A DNA stretch of 39,097 nt, from assembly GCA_025355105.1 (NCBI GenBank), contig JANYAE010000080.1:1-39097 (forward strand), given 5' to 3'. Of this stretch, positions 25,154 to 34,564 are shown piece by piece. The notes under the pieces were generated by a model, which saw nothing but the letters and a program-made list of their open reading frames with translations, ran no database searches and had not been told where the DNA came from. The translations under genes were made by a program, and so were the position numbers. Each line of letters opens with the position of its first letter. The first letter of the stretch is position 1. This DNA comes from Pseudomonadota bacterium. Its GTDB lineage: Bacteria; Pseudomonadota; Gammaproteobacteria; Steroidobacterales; Steroidobacteraceae.

Positions 25154-25447
25154 CGTCTTATGCTCCCGAGTGTGTGTGGTCCGATATGAACAGCGGTTTG
25201 ATCGTTGCGGCCGCTTGATCGGCCCGTAATAGTAATACTGCGACGGCGGCGTGGCGATGATCAAAAAGTGTAGCTATTTCGCAACAGTGTTGCTACACAC
25301 GGCGCGCAGTCTGCAGCGCCGAGATGACGAGCGCGTGACATCCCCTCCCACGCTTTGAACCCGTTGGCTGCCGGCGTCCCTAACCCTGACAGTGGTCATA
25401 TACCGTGTATATAGTGCCTTGGTCTAAGACCTGAGGACCCCGCTGCC
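25154..25447. promoter_or_regulatory. Divergent porin/phoU control region with palindromes
   Basis: Toward phoU, CTGACA (25386-25391), a 16-base spacer and TATATA (25408-25413) form a plausible promoter with a leader of about 27 bases. Its -10 lies inside the perfect palindrome ATATAC-CGT-GTATAT (25398-25412). A second palindrome, GGTCT-A-AGACC, covers 25421-25431. Nearer the porin, GCAACA-G-TGTTGC (25281-25293) overlaps an outer pair, GTGTAGC (25268-25274) and GCTACAC (25292-25298). GGTCATATACC resembles a single Pho half-site but has no good partner. The proteins that bind here are unknown. Confidence 0.5.
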
Positions 25448-26173
25448 ATGGACGTCACCAACCTCGGCCCGCACATCTCGCGCCGTTTCAACGAAGACCT
25501 TGAGGGCGTGCGCAGCCGGGTGCTGCAGATGGGCGGCTTCGTCGAGCAGCAGCTCTCCAAGGGGGTGGCCGCGCTGATCGAGGCCAACAGCCAGCTCGGC
25601 GAGGAGGTCGCCCGTGGCGACCACAAGGTCAACGACATGGAGGTGTCGATCGACGAGGAATGCAGCCGCATCCTCGCGACCCGCGCGCCCGCGGCCTTCG
25701 ACCTGCGCATGATCGTCGCGATCATCAAGACGATCACCGACCTCGAGCGCATCGGCGACGAGGCCGAGAAGATCGGCTACATCGCGTCGCGACTCGCCAC
25801 CATGGAGCGCCCCGCCGACCGCTACCGCGAGATCAAGCACCTCGGGCGCCTCGCCCAGCAGATGGTGCACGACGCGCTCGACGCCTTCGCCCGGCTGGAC
25901 GCCGAGGCGGCGCTCCGGAACTGCCGTGAGGACCGTGTGCTCGACGATGAATTCGAGTCCATTCAGCGCCAGTGCATCACGTTCATGATGGAGGACCCAC
26001 GCACCATCCGCCGCGCGCTGGACGTGCTGTGGGTGGCGCGCGCGCTGGAACGCATCGGCGACCACGCCAAGAACATCTGCGAGTACGTGGTCTACATGGT
26101 CCACGGCAAGGACATCCGACATACCTCACTCGACGATGTCGAGCGCGCGCTGCGCGCCAGCGGGCGGACCTGA
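25448..26173 (+). CDS. phoU: Phosphate transport regulator PhoU (copy 1)
   Basis: 241-residue cytoplasmic protein of two three-helix bundles, the negative regulator linking the Pst transporter to PhoR. The opening HISRRFNEDLEGVRSRVLQMGG is characteristic. Both metal-binding E-x3-D motifs are intact (ERIGD at 100-104 and 201-205). ATG 25448 has GAGGA ten bases upstream. This copy stands alone from the pst genes, which carry a second PhoU. Its TGA overlaps the ATG of dsbB by one base, an odd partner that suggests shared translation without a known functional link. Confidence 0.93.
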   Translation: MDVTNLGPHISRRFNEDLEGVRSRVLQMGGFVEQQLSKGVAALIEANSQLGEEVARGDHKVNDMEVSIDEECSRILATRAPAAFDLRMIVAIIKTITDLERIGDEAEKIGYIASRLATMERPADRYREIKHLGRLAQQMVHDALDAFARLDAEAALRNCREDRVLDDEFESIQRQCITFMMEDPRTIRRALDVLWVARALERIGDHAKNICEYVVYMVHGKDIRHTSLDDVERALRASGRT

Positions 26174-26703
26174 TGCTCCCGGTGGTCGCCGGCGTCGCCG
26201 TCAGCCGGCGATTCGTCAACGTACTCGGCGCGGCCGCCTGTGCCGCCATGATGGGATTCGCGCTGTTTGCGCAGTTCGGCCTGCATCTGCAGCCGTGCAA
26301 CATGTGCATCCTGCAGCGCATTGCCGTGATCGCGCTCGGGCTGGTGTTCCTGGCCGCAGCGGCGCAGAACCCGGCGGCGAGCGGTGCACGCGTCTACGCG
26401 CTGCTGATTGCGGTCGCCGCCGCCGCGGGCGTGGCGGTGGCGATGCGCCACATCTGGATGTCGATGCAACCGCTCGGCAGCCTGCCGTCGTGCGGCGCGG
26501 ATTTCTACACGATGATCGACATGCTGCCGGTCACGACGGTGGTGTCGAAGATCTGGAACGGCGGCGGCGAGTGCCAGATCGTGCAGTGGCGCCTGCTCGG
26601 CCTGTCGATGCAGAGCTGGGTGCTGATCGGTGCCGGCGGCCTGGGCCTGCTCGGCGTCGCCGGCAATCTCGCGCTCGAGCGCTCGGCGCCGACGCGCGGC
26701 TGA
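26173..26703 (+). CDS. dsbB: Disulfide bond formation protein B
   Basis: 176-residue inner-membrane quinone reductase that reoxidises periplasmic DsbA. Four hydrophobic helices are visible. The first periplasmic loop holds QPCNMC (Cys42, Cys45) followed by the quinone-site arginine in LQR. The second loop holds Cys107 (LPSCGADF) and Cys134 (GGECQ), the pair that exchanges with DsbA. All four catalytic cysteines are present. ATG 26173 overlaps the phoU stop (TGATG). A longer frame from 25972 is out-of-frame phoU sequence. It converges with dapE, with 28 bases between stops. Confidence 0.95.
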   Translation: MLPVVAGVAVSRRFVNVLGAAACAAMMGFALFAQFGLHLQPCNMCILQRIAVIALGLVFLAAAAQNPAASGARVYALLIAVAAAAGVAVAMRHIWMSMQPLGSLPSCGADFYTMIDMLPVTTVVSKIWNGGGECQIVQWRLLGLSMQSWVLIGAGGLGLLGVAGNLALERSAPTRG

Positions 26704-26731
26704 GCCGGCCGCGTCGTAGCGGGGCGCCCGC

Positions 26732-27862
26732 TCAGCCGAGCAGGCGCCCGAGGACGCCGGCGTAGGCGCGCTCGAGCAGCCGGATCTCCTCGATCCGCAC
26801 GCACTCGTCGACCTGATGGATGGTGCGGTTGACGACACCGAGCTCGATCACCTGCGCGCCCATCGTGGCGATGAAGCGCCCGTCGGAGGTGCCGCCACCG
26901 GTCGACAACAGCGGCGTCTTGCCGACCACCGCGGCCACCGCGGCGCTGACGGCATCGGACAGAGGTCCGGGCGGCGTGTAGAACGGCAGCCCCGACACGT
27001 TCCACTCGAGCGTGTAGCGCAGCCGGTGGCGGTCGAGGATCTCGGTCACGGTCTGCTGCAGGCTGTCGACCGTCTGCACCGGCGAGAAGCGCAGGTTGAA
27101 GCGCGCCAGCAGTTCCCCCGGGATCACGTTCGGCGCGCCGGTGCCGGCGTTGAAGTTCGAGACCTGGAAGGTGGTCGGCTCGAAGTGCTCGTTGCCGGCA
27201 TCCCAGGTGCGAGCGCAGAGCTCGGCGAGCGCCGGCGCGAAGCGATGCACCGGGTTCTCCGCGCGCTGCGGGTAGGCGACGTGGCCCTGCACGCCGTGCA
27301 CGGTCAGGCGGCCGCTCAGCGAGCCACGTCGGCCGATCTTGACGGTGTCGCCGAACGCCGCCTCGCTGGAGGGCTCGCCGACGAGGCACCAGTCGATGCG
27401 CTCGCGGCGGGCCCTAAGCTCCTCGACGACCCGCTTGGTGCCGTCGATCGAGCGGCCTTCCTCGTCGCTGGTGATCAGGAACGCGATGCGCCCGCGGTGG
27501 CCGGGCGTCGCGGCGATGAAGGTCTCAGTCGCGGTGACCATCGCCGCGAGGCCGCTCTTCATATCGGCGGCGCCGCGTCCGTAGAGCACGCCGTCGCGGA
27601 CCACGGGCTCGAAGGGATCGGTTGCCCACGCTTCGAGCGGCCCGGTTGGCACGACGTCGGTGTGGCCCGCAAAGCAAAAGGTCGGTCCGTCGCTCGCGCC
27701 ACGCGTCGCCCAGAAGTTCTCGACCGGTCCGTACGGCAGCCGCTCGACAGCGAATCCGCAGCGCTCGAGGCGCGCGATCAGCAGCGCCTGGCAGGCGCCG
27801 TCATCCGGGCTCACCGAGCGCCGGCGGATCAGTTCCTGCGTCAGTTCGAGGGCGTCGGACAT
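26732..27862 (-). CDS. dapE: Succinyl-diaminopimelate desuccinylase
   Basis: Zinc hydrolase of the M20 family, 376 residues, that removes succinate from N-succinyl-LL-diaminopimelate in the lysine/peptidoglycan pathway. Motifs: [13 protein letters not shown] (metal His, Asp), [10 protein letters not shown] (bridging Asp), [14 protein letters not shown] (catalytic Glu and metal Glu), and the C-terminal [10 protein letters not shown] with the last metal His. ATG 27862 lies 24 bases after the start point of a good promoter; the longer frame to 27994 includes that promoter and was rejected. dapC and dapD of the same pathway lie 5-7 kb away, beyond the pst operon. Confidence 0.95.
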   Translation of the reverse strand: MSDALELTQELIRRRSVSPDDGACQALLIARLERCGFAVERLPYGPVENFWATRGASDGPTFCFAGHTDVVPTGPLEAWATDPFEPVVRDGVLYGRGAADMKSGLAAMVTATETFIAATPGHRGRIAFLITSDEEGRSIDGTKRVVEELRARRERIDWCLVGEPSSEAAFGDTVKIGRRGSLSGRLTVHGVQGHVAYPQRAENPVHRFAPALAELCARTWDAGNEHFEPTTFQVSNFNAGTGAPNVIPGELLARFNLRFSPVQTVDSLQQTVTEILDRHRLRYTLEWNVSGLPFYTPPGPLSDAVSAAVAAVVGKTPLLSTGGGTSDGRFIATMGAQVIELGVVNRTIHQVDECVRIEEIRLLERAYAGVLGRLLG

Positions 27863-27892
27863 CGAAGGACCCGCGGGCGGGAAGGGTCGGCC

Positions 27893-27921
27893 TTTATACG
27901 GCGCGGTCCGGGAGCCGGCAA
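27893..27921 (-). promoter_or_regulatory. Sigma70-type promoter of dapE
   Basis: On the minus strand TTGCCG (complement of 27916-27921), a 17-base spacer and TATAAA (complement of 27893-27898) form a near-consensus promoter. The predicted start near 27886 leaves a leader of about 24 bases to ATG 27862, which supports that start codon. Confidence 0.65.
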
Positions 27922-28017
27922 GCGCTATCCGGGGAATCCCTGCGGCACCCTCGGGCGATGACAAGCGGCCTATTAACAGAGGCTTGCAGCGCAAAGCTCA
28001 CGCGACAGGAACGGCCG

Positions 28018-28051
28018 GTGAAACAAATCCGTCACAATTGTCGGCGATAAT
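28018..28051 (+). promoter_or_regulatory. Pho box and -10 element of the pst promoter
   Basis: GTGAAACAAAT (28018-28028) and CCGTCACAATT (28029-28039) are adjacent 11-base units matching the PhoB consensus at 7 and 8 positions. GATAAT follows at 28046-28051, six bases after the box, exactly the geometry seen at phoB. The leader to pstC ATG 28165 is about 105 bases and holds no obvious gene. The shared layout makes PhoB control likely even though each half-site is imperfect. Confidence 0.6.
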
Positions 28052-28164
28052 CCGCGCGCTTTCGGACCTCCCGCACGACCGGCAACACGGGTGGACGGGG
28101 CGGACCGTCGCCAACGGGGGACGACGGCCGCGTCAACGGTCGAAGCGCGCAACAGCGGGCAGGC

Positions 28165-29553
28165 ATGCAGACCTCGACGATCGTCATCGCCATCCTCGTG
28201 CTCGGCACGATCGCCTACCGCCTCGGGCGCCGCCGCTCGCTGGCCGTCGTCGGCGGTCCGCGCGGCATCAGCCAGTTGCATTCGCTGCCCGGCTACTACG
28301 GACTGCTGACCGCCGTCTGGTGCGCGCTGCCGGCGCTCGGCGTGCTCGGCGCCTGGCATCTGCTGGATCAGCGCGTGATAGTCGAGGCGGTGCTGGCGCA
28401 CATGCCGGGCGGCGTGCAGGCGCTGCCCGCCGACCAGCAGGGGCTGTTGCTCAACGACATCAAGAACGTGGTGCAGGGCAACGTCGCGGCCGGCGACGTC
28501 GCGCCGGCGGTCGTCGCCGCGGCCCGCGAGTGGCAGCGGCTCGACACGCTCAGCCGGATCGCGGCCGCCGTGCTCGCGATCTGCGTCGGGCTGTTCGGCG
28601 GGACGCTCGTCTGGCGGCGCATCACGCCGCAGCTGCGGGCGCGCAACAAAGTGGAGTGGATCGTCGAGCTCAACCTGCTGTTGTGCTCGATGATCGCGAT
28701 CCTGACGACGATCGGTATCGTCGTCTCGGTGCTGTACGAGGCGCTGCAGTTCTTCCGCATGGTGCCGGTCACCGAGTTCCTGTTCGGCACCAAGTGGAGC
28801 CCGCAGATGGCGATTCGCGCCGACCAGGTCGGCTCGAGCGGCGCTTTCGGCGCGGTGCCGCTGTTCACCGGCACACTGCTGATTTCGCTGATCGCGATGG
28901 TGATCGCCGTGCCGGTCGGCCTGTTCTCGGCGATTTACCTGGCCGAGTACGCGCATCGGCGCGTGCGCACGGTGGCCAAGCCACTGATCGAGGTGCTGGC
29001 CGGCGTGCCGACCGTCGTCTACGGCTTCTTCGCGGCGCTGACGATCGGACCGATGCTGCGGGCGCTCGGTCAGTCGCTCGGCCTGACGGTCGCCTCCGAG
29101 AGCGCGCTCGCCGCCGGCCTGGTGATGGGCATCATGATCATTCCGTTCGTGTCCTCGCTCGCCGACGACATGATCACCGCGGTGCCGCAGTCGCTGCGCG
29201 ACGGCGCCTACGCGCTTGGCGCGACGCGCTCCGAGACCATCCGCCAGGTGGTGCTGCCGGCGGCGCTGCCGGGCATCGCCGGCGGCGTGCTGCTCGCCGT
29301 ATCGCGCGCGATCGGCGAGACGATGATCGTGGTGATGGCCGCCGGCCTGTCGGCCAACCTTACGGCGAACCCGTTGCAGGCGGTGACCACCGTGACGGTG
29401 CAGGTCGTGACGCTGCTGGTCGGCGACCAGGAATTCAACAGCCCCAAGACGCTCGCCGCCTTCGCGCTCGGCCTGGTGCTGTTCGTGGCGACCCTGCTGC
29501 TCAACATCGTGGCGCTGCAGATCGTGCGCCGCTACCGGGAACAGTATGAGTGA
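28165..29553 (+). CDS. pstC: Phosphate ABC transporter permease PstC
   Basis: 462-residue inner-membrane subunit of the high-affinity phosphate importer. An N-terminal portion (about 1-160) with three hydrophobic segments and an intervening soluble stretch precedes the permease core. This makes it longer than the E. coli protein (about 320) and similar in plan to the long PstC of Pseudomonas. The core shows FLFGTKWSP, FGAVPLFTGTLLISLIAM, the EAA-type coupling segment SLRDGAYALGATRSETI and AIGETMIVVMAAG. It pairs with PstA, whose ATG overlaps its stop by 8 bases. There is no pstS between the promoter and pstC. Confidence 0.95.
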   Translation: MQTSTIVIAILVLGTIAYRLGRRRSLAVVGGPRGISQLHSLPGYYGLLTAVWCALPALGVLGAWHLLDQRVIVEAVLAHMPGGVQALPADQQGLLLNDIKNVVQGNVAAGDVAPAVVAAAREWQRLDTLSRIAAAVLAICVGLFGGTLVWRRITPQLRARNKVEWIVELNLLLCSMIAILTTIGIVVSVLYEALQFFRMVPVTEFLFGTKWSPQMAIRADQVGSSGAFGAVPLFTGTLLISLIAMVIAVPVGLFSAIYLAEYAHRRVRTVAKPLIEVLAGVPTVVYGFFAALTIGPMLRALGQSLGLTVASESALAAGLVMGIMIIPFVSSLADDMITAVPQSLRDGAYALGATRSETIRQVVLPAALPGIAGGVLLAVSRAIGETMIVVMAAGLSANLTANPLQAVTTVTVQVVTLLVGDQEFNSPKTLAAFALGLVLFVATLLLNIVALQIVRRYREQYE

Positions 29554-30847
29554 CGCCAGCGCGGTGCGCGCGCGCACCACCCAGCAGAAGGTGGCGGCGA
29601 CGCTGCGGCGGCGCTACCGCGCCGAGCGGCGTTTCCGCGCGCTCGGCGTGGCTGCGGTGGCGGTCGGCATCCTGTTCGTCGTGTTCCTGTTCTGGACGAT
29701 CATCGCGCGCGGCTACACGGCCTTCGCGCAGACCTACATCCAGCTCGACGTCAGCTACAGCGCCGAGGAGCTCGACCCGTCCGGGAACCGTGCCCGCGAG
29801 GACCTCGAGGGCGCCAACTACCAGGCGCTGATCAAGGCCGCGCTGCGCGAGGAGTTTCCGGAGGTCACCGAGCGTGCCGAGCTGCGCAAGCTCTACGCCC
29901 TCGCCAGCAGCGCCGCCGAGCTGACGCTGCGCGAGCGCGTGCTGTCCGATCCGCAGCGGATCGGACAGCACGAACGCATCTGGCTGCTGGCCAAGGACCA
30001 GGTCGACATGCTGGTGAAGGGTCAGGTGGACCGCAGCCTGCCGGAGGCGCAGCGCAACATCGACGACCAGACCATCGGCTGGATCGACCGGCTGATCGCC
30101 GCGCACCAGGTCGAGAAGCGCTTCAACGCGCGCTTCTTCACCGCCGGCGACTCGCGCGAGCCGGAGCAGGCAGGCGTCGGCGGCGCGATCGCGGGCTCGT
30201 TCCTGACGCTCGTGATCACGCTGCTGCTGTCGTTCCCGATCGGCGTCGCCGCGGCGATCTACCTCGAGGAGTTCGCGCCGCAGAACCGGCTCACCGACCT
30301 GATCGAGGTCAACATCAACAACCTCGCGGCGGTGCCGTCGATCGTCTTCGGCCTGCTCGGCCTCGCGATGTTCATCCAATTTTTCGGTCTGCCGCGCTCG
30401 GCGCCGCTGGTCGGCGGTCTGGTGCTGACGCTGATGACGTTGCCGACGATCATCATCACGAGCCGCGCGGCGCTCAAGGCGGTGCCGCCATCGATCCGCG
30501 AGGCGGCGCTCGGCATGGGTGCGTCGGCCGTGCAGACGGTCATGCACCACGTGCTGCCGATGGCGATCCCCGGCATGCTGACCGGCGCGATCATCGGCAT
30601 GGCCCGCGCGCTCGGCGAGAGCGCGCCGCTGCTGATGATCGGCATGGTCGCCTTCATCGTCGACATCCCGAAGGGCTTTACCAGCGCCGCGACGGTGCTG
30701 CCGGTGCAGGTCTACCTGTGGGCGAGCAGCCCGGAGCGGGCCTTCGTCGAGCGCACTTCCGCTGCGATCATGGTGCTGCTGGCATTTCTGCTGATCATGA
30801 ACGCCGCGGCTGTGCTGCTGCGCAGCCGCTTCGAGCGGCGCTGGTAG
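29546..30847 (+). CDS. pstA: Phosphate ABC transporter permease PstA
   Basis: 433 residues. One N-terminal membrane helix (about 33-55) is followed by a soluble insert of roughly 150 residues (QLDVSYSAEELDP to about DSREPEQ) before the permease core. The short PstA of E. coli (about 296) lacks this insert. Core blocks: GGAIAGSFLTLVITLLLSFP, YLEEFAPQNRLTDLIEVNINNLAAVPSIVFGLLG-type sequence, the coupling segment SIREAALGMGASAVQTV and ALGESAPLLMIG. It forms the transmembrane pore with PstC. The insert probably faces the periplasm, where it could contact the binding protein; that is inference. pstB follows after 17 bases. Confidence 0.94.
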   Translation: MSDASAVRARTTQQKVAATLRRRYRAERRFRALGVAAVAVGILFVVFLFWTIIARGYTAFAQTYIQLDVSYSAEELDPSGNRAREDLEGANYQALIKAALREEFPEVTERAELRKLYALASSAAELTLRERVLSDPQRIGQHERIWLLAKDQVDMLVKGQVDRSLPEAQRNIDDQTIGWIDRLIAAHQVEKRFNARFFTAGDSREPEQAGVGGAIAGSFLTLVITLLLSFPIGVAAAIYLEEFAPQNRLTDLIEVNINNLAAVPSIVFGLLGLAMFIQFFGLPRSAPLVGGLVLTLMTLPTIIITSRAALKAVPPSIREAALGMGASAVQTVMHHVLPMAIPGMLTGAIIGMARALGESAPLLMIGMVAFIVDIPKGFTSAATVLPVQVYLWASSPERAFVERTSAAIMVLLAFLLIMNAAAVLLRSRFERRW

Positions 30848-30864
30848 CGGCGAGGTAAACTATC

Positions 30865-31755
30865 GTGTCGACCCAGATGGCCACCACCGGTGACAACATC
30901 CCAACCAGCGCGCCGCGTGCGGCCGTGACCGCCGCCCACGACCAGTCGCAGCCGGGTGCCGCGCTCGACACCAAGACCGTCGGCCAGGTGACCGTCGCGA
31001 ACGCGGTGGTGAGCGCCCGCAAGGTCAACGTCTACTACGGCGAGAAGCACGCGATCCACGACGTCAGCCTCGACATCGGCCGCAACGCCGTGATCGCGCT
31101 GATCGGTCCGTCAGGCTGCGGCAAGTCGACCTTCCTGCGCTGCATCAACCGCATGAACGACACGATCGACGCGGCGCGCTTCACTGGCCACATCACGCTC
31201 GACGGCCAGGACATCTACGACAAGCGCCAGGACGTCGTGCAGCTGCGGGCGCGGGTCGGCATGGTGTTCCAGAAGCCGAACCCGTTCCCGAAGTCGATCT
31301 ACGAGAACATCGCCTACGGGCCGCGCATTCACGGCCTGGTCGCGAACCGGACCGACCTCGACGAGGTGGTGCAGACCTCGCTGCAGAAGGCCGGGCTCTG
31401 GGATGAGGTCAAGGACCGGCTCGAGCACTCGGGCACCAGCCTCTCCGGCGGCCAGCAGCAACGGCTGTGCATCGCACGCGCCATCGCGGTGGACCCCGAG
31501 GTCATCCTGATGGACGAGCCGTGCTCGGCGCTCGACCCGATCGCCACGGCGCGCATCGAGGACCTGATCGACGAGCTCAGGCAGAACTACACGATCGTGA
31601 TCGTCACTCACAACATGCAGCAGGCGGCGCGCGTCTCGCAGCGCACCGCCTACTTCCACCTCGGCGACCTGATCGAGGTCGGCGCGACCGACCAGATCTT
31701 CACCAACCCGATGCACAAGCTGACCGAGGACTACATCACCGGCCGCTTCGGCTGA
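30865..31755 (+). CDS. pstB: Phosphate ABC transporter ATPase PstB
   Basis: 296-residue ATPase that powers the PstCA channel. Walker A is GPSGCGKS (81-88), the Q-loop region is [20 protein letters not shown], the signature motif is LSGGQQQRL, and Walker B is [13 protein letters not shown]. The switch histidine is in [18 protein letters not shown]. All are typical of PstB. The GTG start at 30865 is supported by GAGG nine bases upstream; ATG 30877 is less well placed. The first 45 or so residues are a low-complexity Thr/Ala extension not present in the usual 257-residue protein. phoU2 starts 17 bases after its stop. Confidence 0.96.
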   Translation: MSTQMATTGDNIPTSAPRAAVTAAHDQSQPGAALDTKTVGQVTVANAVVSARKVNVYYGEKHAIHDVSLDIGRNAVIALIGPSGCGKSTFLRCINRMNDTIDAARFTGHITLDGQDIYDKRQDVVQLRARVGMVFQKPNPFPKSIYENIAYGPRIHGLVANRTDLDEVVQTSLQKAGLWDEVKDRLEHSGTSLSGGQQQRLCIARAIAVDPEVILMDEPCSALDPIATARIEDLIDELRQNYTIVIVTHNMQQAARVSQRTAYFHLGDLIEVGATDQIFTNPMHKLTEDYITGRFG

Positions 31756-31772
31756 GTCGGGGGAGGCTGCCC

Positions 31773-32513
31773 GTGGAAGGCCACATCGTCCGCACGTTCG
31801 ATGGCGAGATCCTCAATCTCAGGATGCAGGTGCTGCGCATGGGCGGCCTGGCGATCGACCAGGTGCAGTGCGCGGTGCAGGCACTGACCCGCGAGGACGA
31901 CGACGCGGCCCGCGATGTCGTCGCCCGCAACGCGCAGGTGGTCGGCTACGCGCGCGCGATCGAGGACGACATCGTCGGCGTGATCGCGCGGCGCCAGCCG
32001 GTGGCCTCGGACCTGAGGACCGTGCTCGCGGTCGGGCGCGTCGCGACCGACCTCGAGCGCGTCGGCAACGCGGCGCGCAAGATCGCGCGGCTCGCGCTCG
32101 AGCTGGACGGCGCGCGCGACGGCGTGCCGTTGCAGCGCTTCTACAACGACGTGCGCAAGATGTCGCGGACCGCGCTCGCGATGCTGCGCGACGCGCTCGA
32201 CTGCTTCGACCGGGTCGACCTCGAAGGTGCGCTCGCGGTCGTGCACCGCGACGCGGAGGTCGACAACGAGTTCCAGCTGGCGCTGCGCGGACTCGTGAGC
32301 TACGTGATGGAGGACCAGCGTCACCTCGGTAGCACGATCCAGACGGTGTTCGTGCTGAAGGCGATCGAGCGCGTTGGCGATCACGCGCGCAACGTAGCCG
32401 CCAGCGTGCCGCGTTTCGCGCCGCGCGAGGACCTCGTTGCCGGACCGCTACCGCCCGCTGCCGGCGTCGGCCGCGACGCCGAGCGCGACCCGCGCGCCCT
32501 CGGTCAGGGCTAG
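31773..32513 (+). CDS. phoU: PhoU-like phosphate regulator (copy 2)
   Basis: 246 residues, last gene of the pst operon. GTG 31773 is preceded by GGGAGG six bases upstream, which fixes the start; the longer frame from 31467 is out-of-frame pstB sequence. It has the PhoU opening HIVRTFDGEILNLRMQVLRMGG and two three-helix repeats. In the first metal motif the usual aspartate is asparagine (ERVGN, 95-99). The second motif (ERVGD, 199-203) is intact, so metal binding may differ from copy 1 at 25448. The C-terminal 20 residues are a Pro/Arg-rich tail. It converges with dapD across 26 GC-rich bases. Confidence 0.92.
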   Translation: MEGHIVRTFDGEILNLRMQVLRMGGLAIDQVQCAVQALTREDDDAARDVVARNAQVVGYARAIEDDIVGVIARRQPVASDLRTVLAVGRVATDLERVGNAARKIARLALELDGARDGVPLQRFYNDVRKMSRTALAMLRDALDCFDRVDLEGALAVVHRDAEVDNEFQLALRGLVSYVMEDQRHLGSTIQTVFVLKAIERVGDHARNVAASVPRFAPREDLVAGPLPPAAGVGRDAERDPRALGQG

Positions 32514-32539
32514 CTGCGCGGCCGCCGCGGCGCGGCGCC

Positions 32540-33361
32540 TCAGTCTCGCAGCAGGTCGTTGATCGAGGTTTTGGCGCGGGTCTGCGCGTCGACGCGCTTG
32601 ACGATCACCGCGCAGTACAGCGAGTAGCGGCCATCGGCGGATGGCAGATTGCCAGGGACGACCACCGCGCCTGCCGGCACCCGCCCGTAGCTGACCGTGC
32701 CGCTGTCGCGGTCGTAGATCTTGGTGCTGGCGCCGATGTAGACGCCCATCGACACGACCGCGCCGCGCTCGACGACCACGCCCTCGACGATCTCCGAGCG
32801 CGCGCCGATGAAGCAACCGTCCTCGATGATCGTCGGGCTCGCCTGCAGGGGCTCGAGCACGCCGCCGATGCCGACACCGCCTGATAGGTGCACGTTCTTG
32901 CCGATCTGGGCGCACGAGCCGACGGTCGCCCAGGTGTCGACCATCGTGCCGGCGTCGACGTAGGCGCCGACGTTGACGTAGCTCGGCATCAGCACCACAC
33001 CGGGAGCGATGTAGGCGCCCTTGCGGACCACCGCCGGCGGCACGACGCGCGCGCCGGCGGCGCGCAGCTGCGCGTCGCTCGCGCCGGAGTACTTGAGTGG
33101 CAGCTTGTCGTAGAAATGGGTGTAGCCGGCCGGCATCAGCACGTTGTCGTGGGTGCGGAAGTAGAGCAGCACGGCTTTCTTCAGCCACTCGTGGACCTGC
33201 CAGCCGCCGGCCTCGGGTGTGGCGACGCGCAGGACTCCGGCGTCGAGCCGCTCCAGGATCTCCTCGACCGCGACCACGAGCTCGTGCGGTGCCTTGCCGG
33301 GGCCGAGTTCGCTGCGCCGCTCCCAGGCGGCCTCGATCAATTGGCGTGCAGAATCAGGCAT
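32540..33361 (-). CDS. dapD: 2,3,4,5-tetrahydropyridine-2,6-dicarboxylate N-succinyltransferase
   Basis: Transfers succinyl from succinyl-CoA to tetrahydrodipicolinate in the lysine/diaminopimelate pathway. Its 273 residues match the E. coli enzyme (274). The N-terminal helical domain includes DKLPLKYSG. The C-terminal half is a left-handed beta-helix of hexapeptide repeats: [82 protein letters not shown] 33361 gives the family length; the longer frame to 33787 runs into dapC out of frame. It overlaps the dapC stop by 8 bases, so the two are translationally coupled. Confidence 0.97.
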   Translation of the reverse strand: MPDSARQLIEAAWERRSELGPGKAPHELVVAVEEILERLDAGVLRVATPEAGGWQVHEWLKKAVLLYFRTHDNVLMPAGYTHFYDKLPLKYSGASDAQLRAAGARVVPPAVVRKGAYIAPGVVLMPSYVNVGAYVDAGTMVDTWATVGSCAQIGKNVHLSGGVGIGGVLEPLQASPTIIEDGCFIGARSEIVEGVVVERGAVVSMGVYIGASTKIYDRDSGTVSYGRVPAGAVVVPGNLPSADGRYSLYCAVIVKRVDAQTRAKTSINDLLRD

Positions 33362-34556
33362 GAGCAAGGCTCTCGATGTAGCGGCGGATGCGGTGGGCGG
33401 CGTCGACGCAGTCGGCGAGCGGCGCAACCAGCGAGATGCGCACGCGGCCGCGGCCGGGGTTGCCGTGGCCGGCGTCGCGGCCCATGTAGCTGCCGGGCAG
33501 CAGCAGCACGTTCTCGGCGCCATAGAGCTCGCGCACGAAGCGCTCGTCGTCGGCGCCGACCGCCGGCCACAGGTAGAAGCCGGCCGGCGGGCGCTCGAGC
33601 GCGAGCGCCGGGGCGAGGATCGGCAGCACGGCGTCGAACTTGGCGCGATAGAGCGCGCGGTTGGCGGTCGCGTGCGCGTCGTCCTGCCAGGCGGCGATGC
33701 TCGCCTGCTGCACGTGGACCGGCAGCGCGCAGCCGTGGTAGGTGCGGTACAGCCGGAAGTGCTCGAGCAGCGCCGGGTCGCCGGCAACGAAGCCGGATCG
33801 CAGTCCCGGCACGCTCGAGCGTTTCGACAGGCTGTGGAACACGACCACGCGCTCGAAGGCCTTGCGGCCGAGCGCGTGGCAGGCGCCGAGGAAGCCCGGC
33901 GGCGGCGCCGACTCGTCCAGGTAGATGTCGGCGTAGCACTCGTCGGCGGCGATCACGAAGTCGTAGCGGTCGGCGAGCGCGAGCGCGCGCGCCATGTAGG
34001 CGGCGTCGAGCACCGCGCCGGTCGGGTTGCCGGGCGAGCACAAGTAGAGGAGCGCACAGCGCTCCCAGACCGCCGCCGGCACGGCCTCGAGGTCCGCGAC
34101 CAAGCCGCTGGCCGCGGTCACGTCGAGGTAGTAGGGCGTCGCGCCGGCGAGCAGCGCCGCGCCTTCGTAGATCTGGTAGCCGGGATTCGGCAGCGCGACC
34201 AACGCGCCGGCGCCCGGGGTGAGCACGGTCTGCGCGAACGCGAACAGCGCCTCGCGCGTGCCGCTGACCGGCAGCAGCATCGTGTCGGCATCGACGCCGC
34301 CAGCGAGGCGGTAGCGTCGTTCCAGCCAGCCGGCGGCCGCGCGGCGAAACTCCGGCAGCCCCGCGGTCGCGGGGTAGGTGCCGAGGGCATCGAGCGCGCC
34401 GACCAGCGCCTCAACCAGGAACGGCGGCGGCCGGTGGCGCGGCTCGCCGATCGAGAGCGCGATCGGCGAGCGCCCGGGCGGCGGGCTGACGCCGGCGAGC
34501 AGTCCGGCGAGGCGCTCGAACGGGTACGGCTGCAGTCGCGCGAGGCCGGGATGCAT
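33354..34556 (-). CDS. dapC: Succinyldiaminopimelate transaminase
   Basis: Fold-type I PLP aminotransferase of 400 residues making N-succinyl-LL-diaminopimelate, the step between DapD and DapE. Motifs: [56 protein letters not shown] and the PLP-lysine block [17 protein letters not shown] (Lys245). LVAPLADC is near the end. The position between glnD and dapD is the usual one in gamma- and betaproteobacteria and separates it from general aspartate aminotransferases. It starts 8 bases after the glnD stop. Confidence 0.95.
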   Translation of the reverse strand: MHPGLARLQPYPFERLAGLLAGVSPPPGRSPIALSIGEPRHRPPPFLVEALVGALDALGTYPATAGLPEFRRAAAGWLERRYRLAGGVDADTMLLPVSGTREALFAFAQTVLTPGAGALVALPNPGYQIYEGAALLAGATPYYLDVTAASGLVADLEAVPAAVWERCALLYLCSPGNPTGAVLDAAYMARALALADRYDFVIAADECYADIYLDESAPPPGFLGACHALGRKAFERVVVFHSLSKRSSVPGLRSGFVAGDPALLEHFRLYRTYHGCALPVHVQQASIAAWQDDAHATANRALYRAKFDAVLPILAPALALERPPAGFYLWPAVGADDERFVRELYGAENVLLLPGSYMGRDAGHGNPGRGRVRISLVAPLADCVDAAHRIRRYIESLAHA

Positions 34557-34564
34557 CCGCGTCC

